Shown here in pieces: positions 8,940-16,794 of a stretch of DNA of 64,000 bases. The notes beneath the pieces were generated by a model. That model was given only the letters and a program-made list of their open reading frames with translations, was not told where the DNA came from and did not search any database. The translations under genes were made by a program, and so were the position numbers. Location of the stretch: assembly GCF_003664035.1 (NCBI RefSeq), contig NZ_RCCK01000015.1, positions 1 to 64,000 of the forward strand. Reading direction: 5' to 3'. Source of the stretch: Pedobacter alluvionis. GTDB taxonomy: Bacteria > Bacteroidota > Bacteroidia > Sphingobacteriales > Sphingobacteriaceae. The stretch's first letter is position 1. Each line of letters begins with the position of its first letter.

Positions 8940-9254
8940 TTATTGTACGGGCTTACCGTCTTTATCAATTTTAACAGAACCAGTTTCTGCTTCTTTTTTA
9001 ACATTAATCAAGTAATATTCCTTTGTTCCTTCTTTAACAGACCAGGCTTCTGTAGCGGTCCATCCTTTGTAGGCATCAGATTTTAATGCTGTTGTAACCG
9101 GGGCTGGAAGTTCTTCCAATTTAACCGGAGTTTTCACTGCACTGTCCTGAACTGCAACAATAGCAGCATTTTTAATTGTATTTACTTCACTTGCCTGTAC
9201 TGCTGAGAATCCTGCAAAAGCTAAGAACGCAGCTGATAAAATTAATTTTTTCAT
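8940..9254 (-). CDS. Secreted PepSY-like protein, copy 1 of 4
   Basis: This is a 104-residue protein. A signal peptide (MKKLILSAAFLAFAGFSAVQA) precedes a linker and one PepSY-like domain of about 60 residues (LEELPAPVTTALKSD, YKGWTATEAWSVKEG, KEYYLINV, KIDKDGKPV). The pattern 'LP..v...l...y.gw...ea...eg...Y.v.v...G....l.fD.dGk' resembles the PepSY-like families found in exported Bacteroidota proteins. They are thought to bind proteins or inhibit proteases; no enzyme activity is expected. It is the most distal copy of a tandem array read right to left. Its leader and signal peptide match copy 2, but its C-terminal half matches copy 4. Confidence 0.85.
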   Translation of the reverse strand: MKKLILSAAFLAFAGFSAVQASEVNTIKNAAIVAVQDSAVKTPVKLEELPAPVTTALKSDAYKGWTATEAWSVKEGTKEYYLINVKKEAETGSVKIDKDGKPVQ

Positions 9255-9275
9255 GGTATATATATTTTTAGTGAT

Positions 9276-9295
9276 GCGCAACCCGAAGGCTGCGC
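9276..9295 (-). promoter_or_regulatory. UUCG-capped hairpin in copy 1 leader
   Basis: On the minus strand the leader contains GCGCAGCC-TTCG-GGTTGCGC, an 8-bp stem (one G-U) closed by a C(UUCG)G tetraloop, 21 nt before the start codon. No T run follows, so it is not a typical terminator. The same hairpin occurs at 9670-9689. Confidence 0.6.
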
Positions 9296-9333
9296 TTATA
9301 TTGATTATGCCTGTATGGCGTATTTATTTCTGA

Positions 9334-9648
9334 TTATTGAACTGGTTTACCGTCTTTATCAAATTTAAGTGAACCTGTTTCTGCTTCTTTTTTAACATTT
9401 ACTAAATAATACTCTTTAGTACCTTCTTTAACTGTGAAAGCTTCAGTTGCTGTCCAACCTTTGTAGGTGTCAGATTTTAATGCTGTTGTAATCGGTTCAG
9501 GAAGCTCTTCCAATTTAATTGGCGTTTTTACTGCACTATCTTGAACTGCAACAATTGCAGCGTTTTTAATTGTATTTACTTCACTTGCCTGTACTGCTGA
9601 GAATCCTGCAAAAGCTAAGAACGCAGCTGATAAAATTAATTTTTTCAT
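9334..9648 (-). CDS. Secreted PepSY-like protein, copy 2 of 4
   Basis: This 104-residue protein has the same architecture as copy 1. The first 42 or so residues and about 70 bp of leader are identical to copy 1. The C-terminal part belongs with copy 3 (EPITTALKSDTYKGW, EAFTVKEG, YYLVNV, GSLKFDKDGK). The start codon at 9648 opens a good signal peptide. It sits exactly 394 bp from copy 1, consistent with unequal crossing-over. It is exported by Sec and expected to be periplasmic. Confidence 0.85.
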   Translation of the reverse strand: MKKLILSAAFLAFAGFSAVQASEVNTIKNAAIVAVQDSAVKTPIKLEELPEPITTALKSDTYKGWTATEAFTVKEGTKEYYLVNVKKEAETGSLKFDKDGKPVQ

Positions 9649-9669
9649 GGTATATATATTTTTAGTGAT

Positions 9670-9689
9670 GCGCAACCCGAAGGCTGCGC
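9670..9689 (-). promoter_or_regulatory. UUCG-capped hairpin in copy 2 leader
   Basis: This is an exact duplicate of the hairpin at 9276-9295, 394 bp away and at the same distance from the start codon. Confidence 0.6.
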
Positions 9690-9727
9690 TTATATTGATT
9701 ATGCCTGTATGGCGTATCTATTTTAAA

Positions 9728-10039
9728 TTATTGAACTGGTTTACCGTCTTTATCAAATTTAAGTGAACCTGTTTCTGTTTCTTTTTTAACATTTACTAAA
9801 TAATACTCTTTAGTACCTTCTTTAACAGAGAAAGCTTCAGTTGCTGTCCAACCTTTGTAGGTGTCAGATTTTAATGCTGTTGTAATCGGCTCAGGAAGTT
9901 CTTCCAATTTAACTGGCGTTTTCACTGCACTATCTTGAACTGCAACAATTGCAGCATTTTTGATTGTATTTACTTCGTTTGCTTGTACTGCTGTGAATCC
10001 TGCGAATGCTAAAGTAGCGGCTAAAATGATCTTTTTCAT
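9728..10039 (-). CDS. Secreted PepSY-like protein, copy 3 of 4
   Basis: This 103-residue protein has a signal peptide (MKKIILAATLAFAGFTAVQA) one residue shorter than in copies 1 and 2, then a PepSY-like domain almost the same as copy 2 (SDTYKGWTATEAFSVKEG, LVNVKKETETGSLKF). Its leader differs from that of copies 1 and 2 and lacks the UUCG hairpin. The start at 10039 is the first ATG and matches the signal peptide. It is probably cotranscribed with the other copies. Confidence 0.85.
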   Translation of the reverse strand: MKKIILAATLAFAGFTAVQANEVNTIKNAAIVAVQDSAVKTPVKLEELPEPITTALKSDTYKGWTATEAFSVKEGTKEYYLVNVKKETETGSLKFDKDGKPVQ

Positions 10040-10120
10040 GATGTTATGTTTTAAATATGATTGGTAACTTTCGTTACTGTTTAAATACTTGTTAATTATG
10101 TAGCGTTAATTTTGTATTGA

Positions 10121-10435
10121 TTATTGAACTGGTTTACCGTCTTTATCGATTTTTACCGAACCGGTTTCAGTTTCTTTTTTTACGTTAATTAAATAATACT
10201 CTTTAGTACCTTCTTTAACCGACCAAGCTTCTGTAGCGGTCCAGCCTTTGTAGGCATCAGATTTTAATGCGGTTGTTACTGGCTCAGGAAGTTCTTCCAA
10301 TTTAACCGGAGTTTTCACTGCGCTATCTTGAACTGCAACAATTGCATTAGTTTTAAAATCGTTTACTTCACTTGCTTTTACTGTTGAGAATCCTGCTAAT
10401 GCTAATACTGTAGCTGCTAAAACGAACTTTTTCAT
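10121..10435 (-). CDS. Secreted PepSY-like protein, copy 4 of 4 (promoter-proximal)
   Basis: This 104-residue protein is the first of the array in transcription order. Its signal peptide and N-terminal linker are the most divergent (MKKFVLAATVLALAGFSTVKA, then EVNDFKTNAIVAVQ). Its C-terminal half is nearly identical to copy 1 (SDAYKGWTATEAWSVKEG, LINVKKETETGSVKIDKDG). The ATG at 10435 is chosen over an in-frame start 33 bases upstream because it begins the signal peptide. The upstream region carries two GTGCCAAA motifs and a TGTGGA/TCCACA inverted repeat that may be activator sites. Confidence 0.85.
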   Translation of the reverse strand: MKKFVLAATVLALAGFSTVKASEVNDFKTNAIVAVQDSAVKTPVKLEELPEPVTTALKSDAYKGWTATEAWSVKEGTKEYYLINVKKETETGSVKIDKDGKPVQ

Positions 10436-10490
10436 AGTATATATTTTAAAATTTAATTTGTGTAACAATACTTGCTAATGTTTCATAATA

Positions 10491-10577
10491 GTGCCAAACG
10501 TAATTTTTTATTTAAATAATTGATTTACAGTTTTTTAATGTTGTGCCAAAGTTTTGATGTTGTGGAGTTTGTCCACA
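10491..10577 (-). promoter_or_regulatory. Candidate control region of the PepSY-like array
   Basis: GTGCCAAA occurs at 10491-10498 and 10543-10550 (TTTGGCAC on the coding strand). TGTGGA-GTTTG-TCCACA, a 6-bp inverted repeat, lies at 10561-10577, about 125 bp before the first start codon, a normal distance for an enhancer-type site. TTTGGCAC resembles the -24 element of sigma-54 promoters, but no good GC -12 element follows either copy, so the assignment is weak. Confidence 0.3.
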
Positions 10578-10648
10578 CTTTGTGGTGAATGACTACAAGT
10601 TTTGCGGCCATTTGTTATTACTCGGTAGTGTGCTGTTGTTCTTTTGCA

Positions 10649-10753
10649 GTCAAATGTTCCCATCTGACGGATTTTAAAAATCCTTTGGAGTGGAATTTCA
10701 AACTATTGCAACAAAAGAGTTCCTTTAGCTGTCAGATGGTAACATCTGACAGC
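10649..10753. repeat. Two related short palindromes
   Basis: GCTGTCAGATG-GTAA-CATCTGACAGC (10728-10753) is a perfect 11-bp inverted repeat. GTCAAATG-TTCC-CATCTGAC (10649-10668) is a second copy of the same core with one mismatch. They lie between the PepSY-like array and tRNA-Thr. The pair may be a dispersed palindromic element or a protein-binding site. The 60-residue open frame across them is not convincing. Confidence 0.55.
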
Positions 10754-10823
10754 ACGTCGGGAAAAAAATAAATTTGAGTTTTTAAAAATAAATTTTTTTT
10801 TCTATCATTGCAGCCCGATTAAA

Positions 10824-10896
<73 letters not shown>

Positions 10897-11017
10897 CTTT
10901 TCTTTCTCACATTCTAACCTCTTTAGAATAGTAATTTTCAAAAATGATTTTATTGTCAAAATAGGGTAGCCATAGAAAAACATTTCATTTGCTCCGCTTA
11001 TTCCGCTAATTTGCGAT

Positions 11018-12184
11018 ATGTTAAAATATTTTTCAGCTGATTGGATTTTTCCTGTTTCATCTCCACCAATCAAAAACGGAGTGGTAGTTGTAAATTCAGA
11101 TGGCGAAATTGAAGAAGTGTTAACCAGGGAACATGCCGAAAACCTTGATTTGGATATCATAAAGTATAAAGGGGCAATCGTTCCAGGCTTTATTAATACT
11201 CATTGCCATTTAGAATTATCGCACATGTTGAATCAAATCCCTGCGCAAACGGGTTTGGTAGAATTTGTACAACATATAATTAAAAGTAGACAGGGTGATA
11301 TAGCGGAGATTAAACAGGCAATGTATGCGGCCGACCAGGAAATGTTCGAAAACGGGATTGTAGCCGTTGGCGATATTTCCAATCAAATTTCATCTAAAGA
11401 AGTCAAAGAGAAGAGTAAAATCTATTACCACACCTTTATAGAGGCCATGGGTTTTAATCCTGATAGGGCCGTTGCCATAATGGATAATGTGAAGAGAATT
11501 AAACATGATTTTAAACCTCTAAAAACATCTATTGTTCCGCATGCGCCTTATTCAGTATCTTCAGAATTGTTCGAATTGATTAAAGGGGAAGCCGAAAAGG
11601 ATAATACCTTTATTAGTGTTCACAATCAGGAAACCAAAGATGAAAATACTTTTTTCGAAAATAAAACAGGTGGATTTTTGGACCTCTATCAATTTTTAGG
11701 ACTGGACATCACTTTCTGCGAGCCAACCCATAAAACATCATTACAGAGTTGGCTACCTTATATTAATAAACAGAAAACTTTATTGGTGCACAATACCGTT
11801 TCAAACAAAGCCGACATTACATTTGCGAAATTGAATAACCCGAATTTATACTGGTGCCTTTGCCCTCAGGCCAATTTGTATATCGAAAATGCTTTACCTG
11901 ATGTTGATCTGTTAATGGATGAAAACGTAAAGATTACCTTGGGAACAGACAGTTTGGCCAGCAACCATCAACTTAATATTCTATCAGAAATGCTCACCTT
12001 GCAAAAATGTAAACAGGTTTCTTTTGAAAAACTGTTGAGTTGGGCAACAATAAACGGAGCCGAATTTTTGGAGCTTGATCAACAAATTGGAACAATAGAG
12101 GTTGGTAAAAAGCCAGGGTTGAATTTAATCCAGCTATCCGTTGATTTTAAAATTGAAAGCGACCAAGCAAAGCGGTTAATTTAA
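11018..12184 (+). CDS. Amidohydrolase-family deaminase/hydrolase, substrate unknown
   Basis: This 388-residue protein belongs to the amidohydrolase superfamily, in the SsnA/MtaD/chlorohydrolase-like branch. It has a short beta domain, then metal ligands in GFINTHCHLELSH (HxH near residue 67), HAPYSVSSELF near 182, SVHNQET near 206 (His), LVHNTVS and the terminal Asp in LGTDSLASN near 309. The set fits a mononuclear metal TIM-barrel deaminase. Candidate substrates include guanine, 5'-deoxyadenosine-type nucleosides or aminodeoxyfutalosine; none is supported by neighbours. It follows tRNA-Thr by 121 bp. The first ATG (11018) gives the normal N-terminus. Confidence 0.85.
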   Translation: MLKYFSADWIFPVSSPPIKNGVVVVNSDGEIEEVLTREHAENLDLDIIKYKGAIVPGFINTHCHLELSHMLNQIPAQTGLVEFVQHIIKSRQGDIAEIKQAMYAADQEMFENGIVAVGDISNQISSKEVKEKSKIYYHTFIEAMGFNPDRAVAIMDNVKRIKHDFKPLKTSIVPHAPYSVSSELFELIKGEAEKDNTFISVHNQETKDENTFFENKTGGFLDLYQFLGLDITFCEPTHKTSLQSWLPYINKQKTLLVHNTVSNKADITFAKLNNPNLYWCLCPQANLYIENALPDVDLLMDENVKITLGTDSLASNHQLNILSEMLTLQKCKQVSFEKLLSWATINGAEFLELDQQIGTIEVGKKPGLNLIQLSVDFKIESDQAKRLI

Positions 12185-12281
12185 TAGTACTTGATATACG
12201 TGTTATCTCTTTTGTCCGCCTTAAAAAGTGCCTTTTTTAAGGTATGATATGGTCTTGTCGAAAACTTTAATGTCATTTAAT

Positions 12282-12319
12282 TTTCATACATTAAAAATGC
12301 TAATTTTTAATGTATGAAA
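12282..12319. promoter_or_regulatory. Perfect 17-bp-arm palindrome upstream of fic
   Basis: TTTCATACATTAAAAAT (12282-12298), GCTA, then the exact reverse complement (12303-12319). The inner part ATTAAA/TTTAAT is shared with the larger palindrome at 12353-12388. It is a likely operator, or less likely an RNA hairpin. Confidence 0.65.
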
Positions 12320-12352
12320 TGTTAGTTTCAATTCGTTTAATGCGATTTTGTG

Positions 12353-12388
12353 CTTTGACATTAAAATTTTAAAATTTTAATGTCAAAG
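12353..12388. promoter_or_regulatory. Perfect 36-bp palindrome at the fic promoter
   Basis: CTTTGACATTAAAATTTT is followed with no gap by its exact reverse complement. It ends 3 bp before a TATATTTG box and 14 bp before the fic ATG. A further half site TTTAATGTCA lies at 12266-12275. A dimeric regulator bound here would block the promoter. The Fic protein itself has a C-terminal winged-helix domain and is a candidate for that role. Confidence 0.7.
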
Positions 12389-12391
12389 TGC

Positions 12392-12399
12392 TATATTTG
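12392..12399 (+). promoter_or_regulatory. -7 promoter box of fic
   Basis: TATATTTG matches TAnnTTTG. The start codon at 12403 is three bases downstream, and a second in-frame ATG is at 12412, so the message would be leaderless or use the second ATG. Confidence 0.5.
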
Positions 12400-12402
12400 A
12401 AA

Positions 12403-13524
12403 ATGGCAATTATGATAAACCCGGATCGTACGAAACCCTGGAATTCACTTCCTGAGCTACCGATTGATCAAAATATCTATCTTGACGTTGATATTCTTTT
12501 GCAACTCGGCAATAGCAAAGCGGCCCTGGCACGTTTGCAGGGAAGGAGTATTGCAATTCCAAATCAGGGCTTGCTGATTAATTCGATAAGTTTGCAAGAG
12601 GCCAAAGCATCTAGCGCAATTGAAAATATTTTCACTACAGATGATGAACTTTATAAAGCATGTAGTGAAGAAAATGTTGGACAAGTAAATGGACCTGCAA
12701 AGGAAATTCTCTACTATAGAGAGGCATTATGGGAAGGCCATCAATATCTTCAGGAAGATAGAGCTATTGATATAGAATACTTTGTGAAGATGTACCGCAT
12801 TGTTAGTCAATTCAATGATAGCATTCGGCCTCCAGTTGCTCAGGTTGTAATTAAAGAAGGAGGAAGTGGGCCTAACGCAGGAAAAGTGTTTTATACCCCT
12901 CCAAGAGGCGCAGGGATAATTGAAGCCAAAATGAATAATTTGATAACGTTTCTTAATGATGAGGTTAATTTTCCATTAGATCCATTACTTAAGATGGCCA
13001 TTGGCCATTATCAATTCGAAGCAATACATCCATTTAGGGATGGCAACGGTAGAACAGGAAGGATTTTTAATATAAATTATCTAACAAAAAAAGGGTTGCT
13101 CGACTATCCGATACTTTTTCTGAGTAAATATATTATGCAAAATAAAGAAGAGTACTATGCTGGACTCGCAGGGATTACTCAGCGGGGAAGTTGGAAAAAC
13201 TGGTTACTTTATATGCTTAAAGCAGTTGAAGTAACAGCAAATATTACCTATGATAAAATCAACGACATTATTACAGCTAAAGAAGCAATTATGGAGGCAG
13301 TTATGGCAGATACAGATATTCAGCGACCTGATTCCTTAATAAGTTCAATTTTTACTCAACCTTTTACCCGGGTTCAGCATTTAGTTAAAGCTGGTATTTA
13401 CTCAGAAAATACTGCAAGAAAATATCTAGATCTACTAACAAAGATGGGGGTTCTTGAAAAGAGGACCGTTGGTAAAGGGCATTATTTTCTTAATTTAGAA
13501 TTGTACAGAATACTCTCAGAATAA
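12403..13524 (+). CDS. Fic-domain protein (AMP-transferase type) with C-terminal winged helix
   Basis: This protein of about 373 residues has a Fic N-terminal region (residues 1-90), including SSAIENIFTTDDEL, which resembles the inhibitory helix motif [ST]xxxE[GN]. The Fic core follows, with the catalytic motif HPFRDGNGRTGR near residue 210. A C-terminal winged-helix domain starts near 305 (VKAGIYSENTARKYLDLLTKMGVLEKR). Fic proteins transfer AMP or related groups to hydroxyl side chains of target proteins; the target here is unknown. The GTG at 12388 is the last base of the palindrome and is an unlikely start; ATG 12403 or 12412 is preferred. No antitoxin gene lies next to it, and the inhibitory motif in cis fits a self-contained enzyme. 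Confidence 0.9.
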   Translation: MAIMINPDRTKPWNSLPELPIDQNIYLDVDILLQLGNSKAALARLQGRSIAIPNQGLLINSISLQEAKASSAIENIFTTDDELYKACSEENVGQVNGPAKEILYYREALWEGHQYLQEDRAIDIEYFVKMYRIVSQFNDSIRPPVAQVVIKEGGSGPNAGKVFYTPPRGAGIIEAKMNNLITFLNDEVNFPLDPLLKMAIGHYQFEAIHPFRDGNGRTGRIFNINYLTKKGLLDYPILFLSKYIMQNKEEYYAGLAGITQRGSWKNWLLYMLKAVEVTANITYDKINDIITAKEAIMEAVMADTDIQRPDSLISSIFTQPFTRVQHLVKAGIYSENTARKYLDLLTKMGVLEKRTVGKGHYFLNLELYRILSE

Positions 13525-13568
13525 TAGATGCTTCTGATTTGCCAACCATTTGTAAAGTAAATTTCCTC

Positions 13569-14525
13569 ATGAATCCAATCTGTAAACTTTTCAATATTAA
13601 ATACCCGATTATTCAGGCTGGAATGGTTTGGTGCAGTGGCTGGAGACTGGCTTCAGCGGTTTCTAATGCAGGTGGCCTGGGCATTATTGGAGCAGGCTCA
13701 ATGTATCCTGAAGTCTTAAGATCGCATATTCAAAAATGCAAATTGGCAACTCACCAGCCATTTGGTGTCAATATTCCATTGCTTTATCCTAATATTCAGG
13801 AAATTATAGATGTAGTAATTGAAGAGAAGGTAAAAATTGTATTTTCTTCTGCCGGTAACCCTGCAACATGGACTAGTTTTTTAAAAGAAAAAGGTGTTAC
13901 CGTGGTTCATGTAATTGCGAATACAAAATTTGCCATAAAAGCTCAGGAAGCCGGTGTTGATGCAATTGTTGCCGAAGGCTTTGAGGCGGGTGGGCATAAC
14001 GGGAGGGAAGAAACTACCACCATGTGTTTAATCCCGATAATAAAAGAGGCTGTAAAAATTCCGGTAATCGCAGCTGGTGGCATCGGGAGTGGTAAAGCCA
14101 TGCTGGCTGCTTTTGCCCTAGGTGCTGATGCTGTTCAAATCGGTTCAGCTTTTGCCGTGGCTGAAGAATCGTCTGCTCATCCGGCTTTTAAGCATAAAAT
14201 TATTGCCGCTAATGAGGGCGATACTAAACTAGCGATGAAAAAACTGGTACCGGTAAGATTACTGAAGAATGAATTTGCCGATGCTATTGCCAATGCTGAA
14301 GCGGATGGAGCAAGCCGGAATGAACTGGCTGATCTTTTGGGCCATGCCAGGGCCAAACTGGGAATGTTTGAAGGCGATATGGAAAATGGTGAACTCGAAA
14401 TCGGTCAGGTTTCGGCAATGCTGAAAGAAATTAGGCCTGCAAGCGTTATCCTTGAAGAAATATGGCAGGAATTCAAAGTAAAAATAGCCGAGCTAATACA
14501 ACTGCAAAATAAATTGGATATTTAA
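13569..14525 (+). CDS. Nitronate monooxygenase / FabK-like flavoprotein
   Basis: This 318-residue FMN-dependent TIM-barrel protein has family motifs YPIIQAGMVWCSGWRLASAVSNAG at the N-terminus, GFEAGGHNGREETTTM near residue 140, IAAGGIGSGKAMLAAFALGADAVQIGSAF near 175, and a C-terminal helical region. These fit the 2-nitropropane dioxygenase superfamily, which includes nitronate monooxygenases and the enoyl-ACP reductase FabK. The sequence alone does not separate the two. I chose ATG 13569, since the open frame upstream (13539) has no family match. It starts 44 bp after fic, on the same strand. Confidence 0.85.
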   Translation: MNPICKLFNIKYPIIQAGMVWCSGWRLASAVSNAGGLGIIGAGSMYPEVLRSHIQKCKLATHQPFGVNIPLLYPNIQEIIDVVIEEKVKIVFSSAGNPATWTSFLKEKGVTVVHVIANTKFAIKAQEAGVDAIVAEGFEAGGHNGREETTTMCLIPIIKEAVKIPVIAAGGIGSGKAMLAAFALGADAVQIGSAFAVAEESSAHPAFKHKIIAANEGDTKLAMKKLVPVRLLKNEFADAIANAEADGASRNELADLLGHARAKLGMFEGDMENGELEIGQVSAMLKEIRPASVILEEIWQEFKVKIAELIQLQNKLDI

Positions 14526-14607
14526 ATCAACATAGCATTTTGCAATTACAAGGCTTATATCACACATCTAAGCTATTTCAAATGCCTCTCTGTTTCCAGC
14601 CTGGTGA

Positions 14608-15762
14608 TCAGATAATCCTTTTTACACCAGGAATTATTAGCATAATTGAGCCTAATAAAAAGCTTCCCATTACTATAAATGGGGACAGAACTAAAAATTT
14701 GATAGCCGGATCTGCCAACCAGTATTTAAATGTAAGAGAAACTCCTGTAATTACCAATGGATGGAAAATATAAGTCGAAAAGGCACATCTGGATAGTTTA
14801 CTCAATAATGGCGATGATTGATTCCACGAATTTTTGCCCAAGCTCAATAATGCTGTCAGAATCGAAAATCCTATGCATTGCTCCCAAACAGCATAAAGCA
14901 GCGATTGCCAGTGAAAACCGCCTGAATACCAGGTGATAGGCATATTTAGCTTAGCCCTGATTAGAAAGAACAAAGGAAAAAACAACAAACCTATCCATGC
15001 AGATCGCTTGAGGCTTTTACCGGTTTTTACAGATAAACCATTAAACCATTGATTTTTATATGCCAATAAACCTATAATAAACATAACAATGTATTGTGGA
15101 AAGTGGCCTAGCTGAAATCCAAATGGTTTAAGGACCCAACCAACCGGAAATACAATCCTAACTAAAAAGGTGAGAACCCCCAATAAAACAGCAAAAAGTA
15201 AAATAGTGCCAGTACCAGGTGCTGGTATAGGATTTTTAAATTTAATGGTAATGAGGTGTTTCGCCCCAACATAAAGTAGTGTAAACAGCAATAGGGCAGC
15301 AACAAACCAAAGTACTCCAAAATCAATCCAGCTGTGGTAGCCTGAAAGATATTGCAGATAGGTAATGTGATTACCCTCTGAAAAATAATAAACGAGGTAA
15401 CTTAGTAATGGTGACAGCACAAAAGAATAAAACAACAATGGGGTGCCGAGCCTGATGAGGCGGTCTCCTAAAAATTGCCAGCTGCCTTTTCTATCATAAG
15501 ATGGTGCCGTAAAGTATCCCGCCAGTAGGAAAAAAAAGCCCATAAAAAACGATTGGTTTAAGCTTACAAAAATTGTTGATGGTACAATGGCAGCCATTTG
15601 GGTTGTTTTTTCGGTATAGTACCATCCACCTGGAGCGCAATACACGATAATAGTATGATGTAATATGACCAACGCCGTTAGAAATACCTTAAGGTTATCA
15701 ATATAAAATAGTTTGCTGGCTTTTTCTGGAGTGATTTGTTGAAGTAATATTTTTGGTGACAT
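14608..15762 (-). CDS. Membrane acyltransferase, acyltransferase-3 family
   Basis: This 384-residue integral membrane protein has about ten hydrophobic helices. The family signature near the N-terminus reads YIDNLKVFLTALVILHHTIIVY, with the conserved His pair. Such enzymes O-acylate sugars or glycans (for example OpgC, or surface polysaccharide acetylases). The substrate is unknown. ATG 15762 gives a family-like N-terminus. It lies head to tail with a LytTR membrane regulator gene upstream (117 bp gap) and converges with the nitronate monooxygenase-like gene. Confidence 0.86.
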   Translation of the reverse strand: MSPKILLQQITPEKASKLFYIDNLKVFLTALVILHHTIIVYCAPGGWYYTEKTTQMAAIVPSTIFVSLNQSFFMGFFFLLAGYFTAPSYDRKGSWQFLGDRLIRLGTPLLFYSFVLSPLLSYLVYYFSEGNHITYLQYLSGYHSWIDFGVLWFVAALLLFTLLYVGAKHLITIKFKNPIPAPGTGTILLFAVLLGVLTFLVRIVFPVGWVLKPFGFQLGHFPQYIVMFIIGLLAYKNQWFNGLSVKTGKSLKRSAWIGLLFFPLFFLIRAKLNMPITWYSGGFHWQSLLYAVWEQCIGFSILTALLSLGKNSWNQSSPLLSKLSRCAFSTYIFHPLVITGVSLTFKYWLADPAIKFLVLSPFIVMGSFLLGSIMLIIPGVKRII

Positions 15763-15879
15763 AACAGATGTGTTTCTTGGTTGATCAGGTTTGGTTAACC
15801 CAGTACTTACGCAAACATACAATGGAAACGACGTAGCTTATTGTCGATGTTACCAGCAGCAAATCTTTGTGATTAACAA

Positions 15880-16794
15880 CTAGGCTAGGTGCTTTGGGGG
15901 AGGAAGGAGTTCTTGGTAAAGTGCATTAAACGCAATAAGCTGCGACCTTGAAACGGGTACCTGATCAACAGTATGATCAAAGGAAAGCATGTAGCCCTGC
16001 GAGTTTCCCGTGACGTTTTTTATATAATGCATGTTTATCAGGAAGGTTCTGTGGCAGCGGAAGAAATTACGATTTGGTAAAAGCTGTGATTCAAATTGTG
16101 TCAAGGAAATTCTTTTTAGTTCTATATTTAGTCGGTTATTATTGCAAGTTGTTATGTTGATGTAATTCCCTTCTGCTTTAGCAAAAAGTAAATCGTTTAG
16201 ATCTAAGCTGAAATCATCTTGCCTGACTTGGGTTTTGATGTGAATTAAGGTATTGGTCGTATTATTTTCTAATTGAGGAGGTAGCGGTGTAAACTGGAAA
16301 ATTAGGGAAGAGTCTTTTTTTGAATCAAAATAGAATATCGCCTGCCTCATAAAAAAGTACAAAAGTATACCTGCTACAAAACAGTTTCTCACTTCTTCCC
16401 ATAAATAACGCCATGTCCAATTATTTGGATTTAAGTAAATCAGATCGCGGATCAGGAAATTACATATCCCTGTGGAAAGAAGTAAAATGCCAATATGTGC
16501 GTATTCCCATATCAAAGACCAGCTTTCATTTTCAGAATCCTTGGCCCGTAAATGATTTAATGCAGTAAAATAAAAATACAGGATTATTGCAGGCAATAAT
16601 GCATGGAAGCAGCATATTATAATATAGTTAACTTTCTGTTGCGATGTACTAACCTCAAAAGGCTTCAGGAGGATTAAAAATCCGAGGATAACACCAAAAA
16701 TAACGGAAACGGTTTTAAAAAGATTTTTCTTGCAGTAGCGATTTGGGTAATCAATTTCTTTAAATAAATGCTTTCGGTTGAAATAAATCTTCAT
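15880..16794 (-). CDS. LytTR-type transcriptional regulator with N-terminal membrane domain
   Basis: This 304-residue protein has about four membrane segments in its N-terminal half (near residues 28-50, 60-80, 95-115 and 140-160) and a C-terminal LytTR DNA-binding domain (about 195-300; LLFAKAEGNYINI, RNFFRCHRTFLINMHYI, VPVSRSQLIAFNALY). There is no receiver domain, so it is not a classical two-component regulator. It probably senses something at the membrane and binds DNA directly. ATG 16794 is used; the frame opens two codons earlier with TTG. The adjacent acyltransferase gene is the obvious candidate target. Confidence 0.88.
   Translation of the reverse strand: MKIYFNRKHLFKEIDYPNRYCKKNLFKTVSVIFGVILGFLILLKPFEVSTSQQKVNYIIICCFHALLPAIILYFYFTALNHLRAKDSENESWSLIWEYAHIGILLLSTGICNFLIRDLIYLNPNNWTWRYLWEEVRNCFVAGILLYFFMRQAIFYFDSKKDSSLIFQFTPLPPQLENNTTNTLIHIKTQVRQDDFSLDLNDLLFAKAEGNYINITTCNNNRLNIELKRISLTQFESQLLPNRNFFRCHRTFLINMHYIKNVTGNSQGYMLSFDHTVDQVPVSRSQLIAFNALYQELLPPPKHLA

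Larger units (their letters stand above)
8940..10435 (-). repeat. Tandem gene array, period 393-394 bp, four units
   Basis: Stop codons fall at 8940, 9334, 9728 and 10121, a spacing of 394, 394 and 393 bp. Units 1 and 2 share identical leaders and signal peptides. Units 2 and 3 share one type of C-terminal half, and units 1 and 4 share the other. The mosaic indicates recombination or gene conversion among copies. Confidence 0.9.

Noticed and set aside
8940..10435. CRISPR-like or satellite array
   Set aside because: The 394-bp periodicity is made by four intact coding genes with signal peptides; there are no short repeats and spacers.
10436..10560. Sigma-54 promoter for the PepSY-like array
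   Set aside because: TTTGGCAC occurs twice, but no GC element is found at the required distance; kept only as a weak candidate control region.
10589..10771. 60-residue open frame with many Cys residues
   Set aside because: It spans two palindromes in an intergenic region, has no start context and reads as low-complexity translation of repeats.
12403..13524. Fic toxin-antitoxin pair
   Set aside because: No small antitoxin gene flanks it; an inhibitory-helix-like motif appears within the Fic protein itself.
14540..14773. 77-residue plus-strand open frame
   Set aside because: Most of it lies opposite the C-terminal end of the acyltransferase gene.
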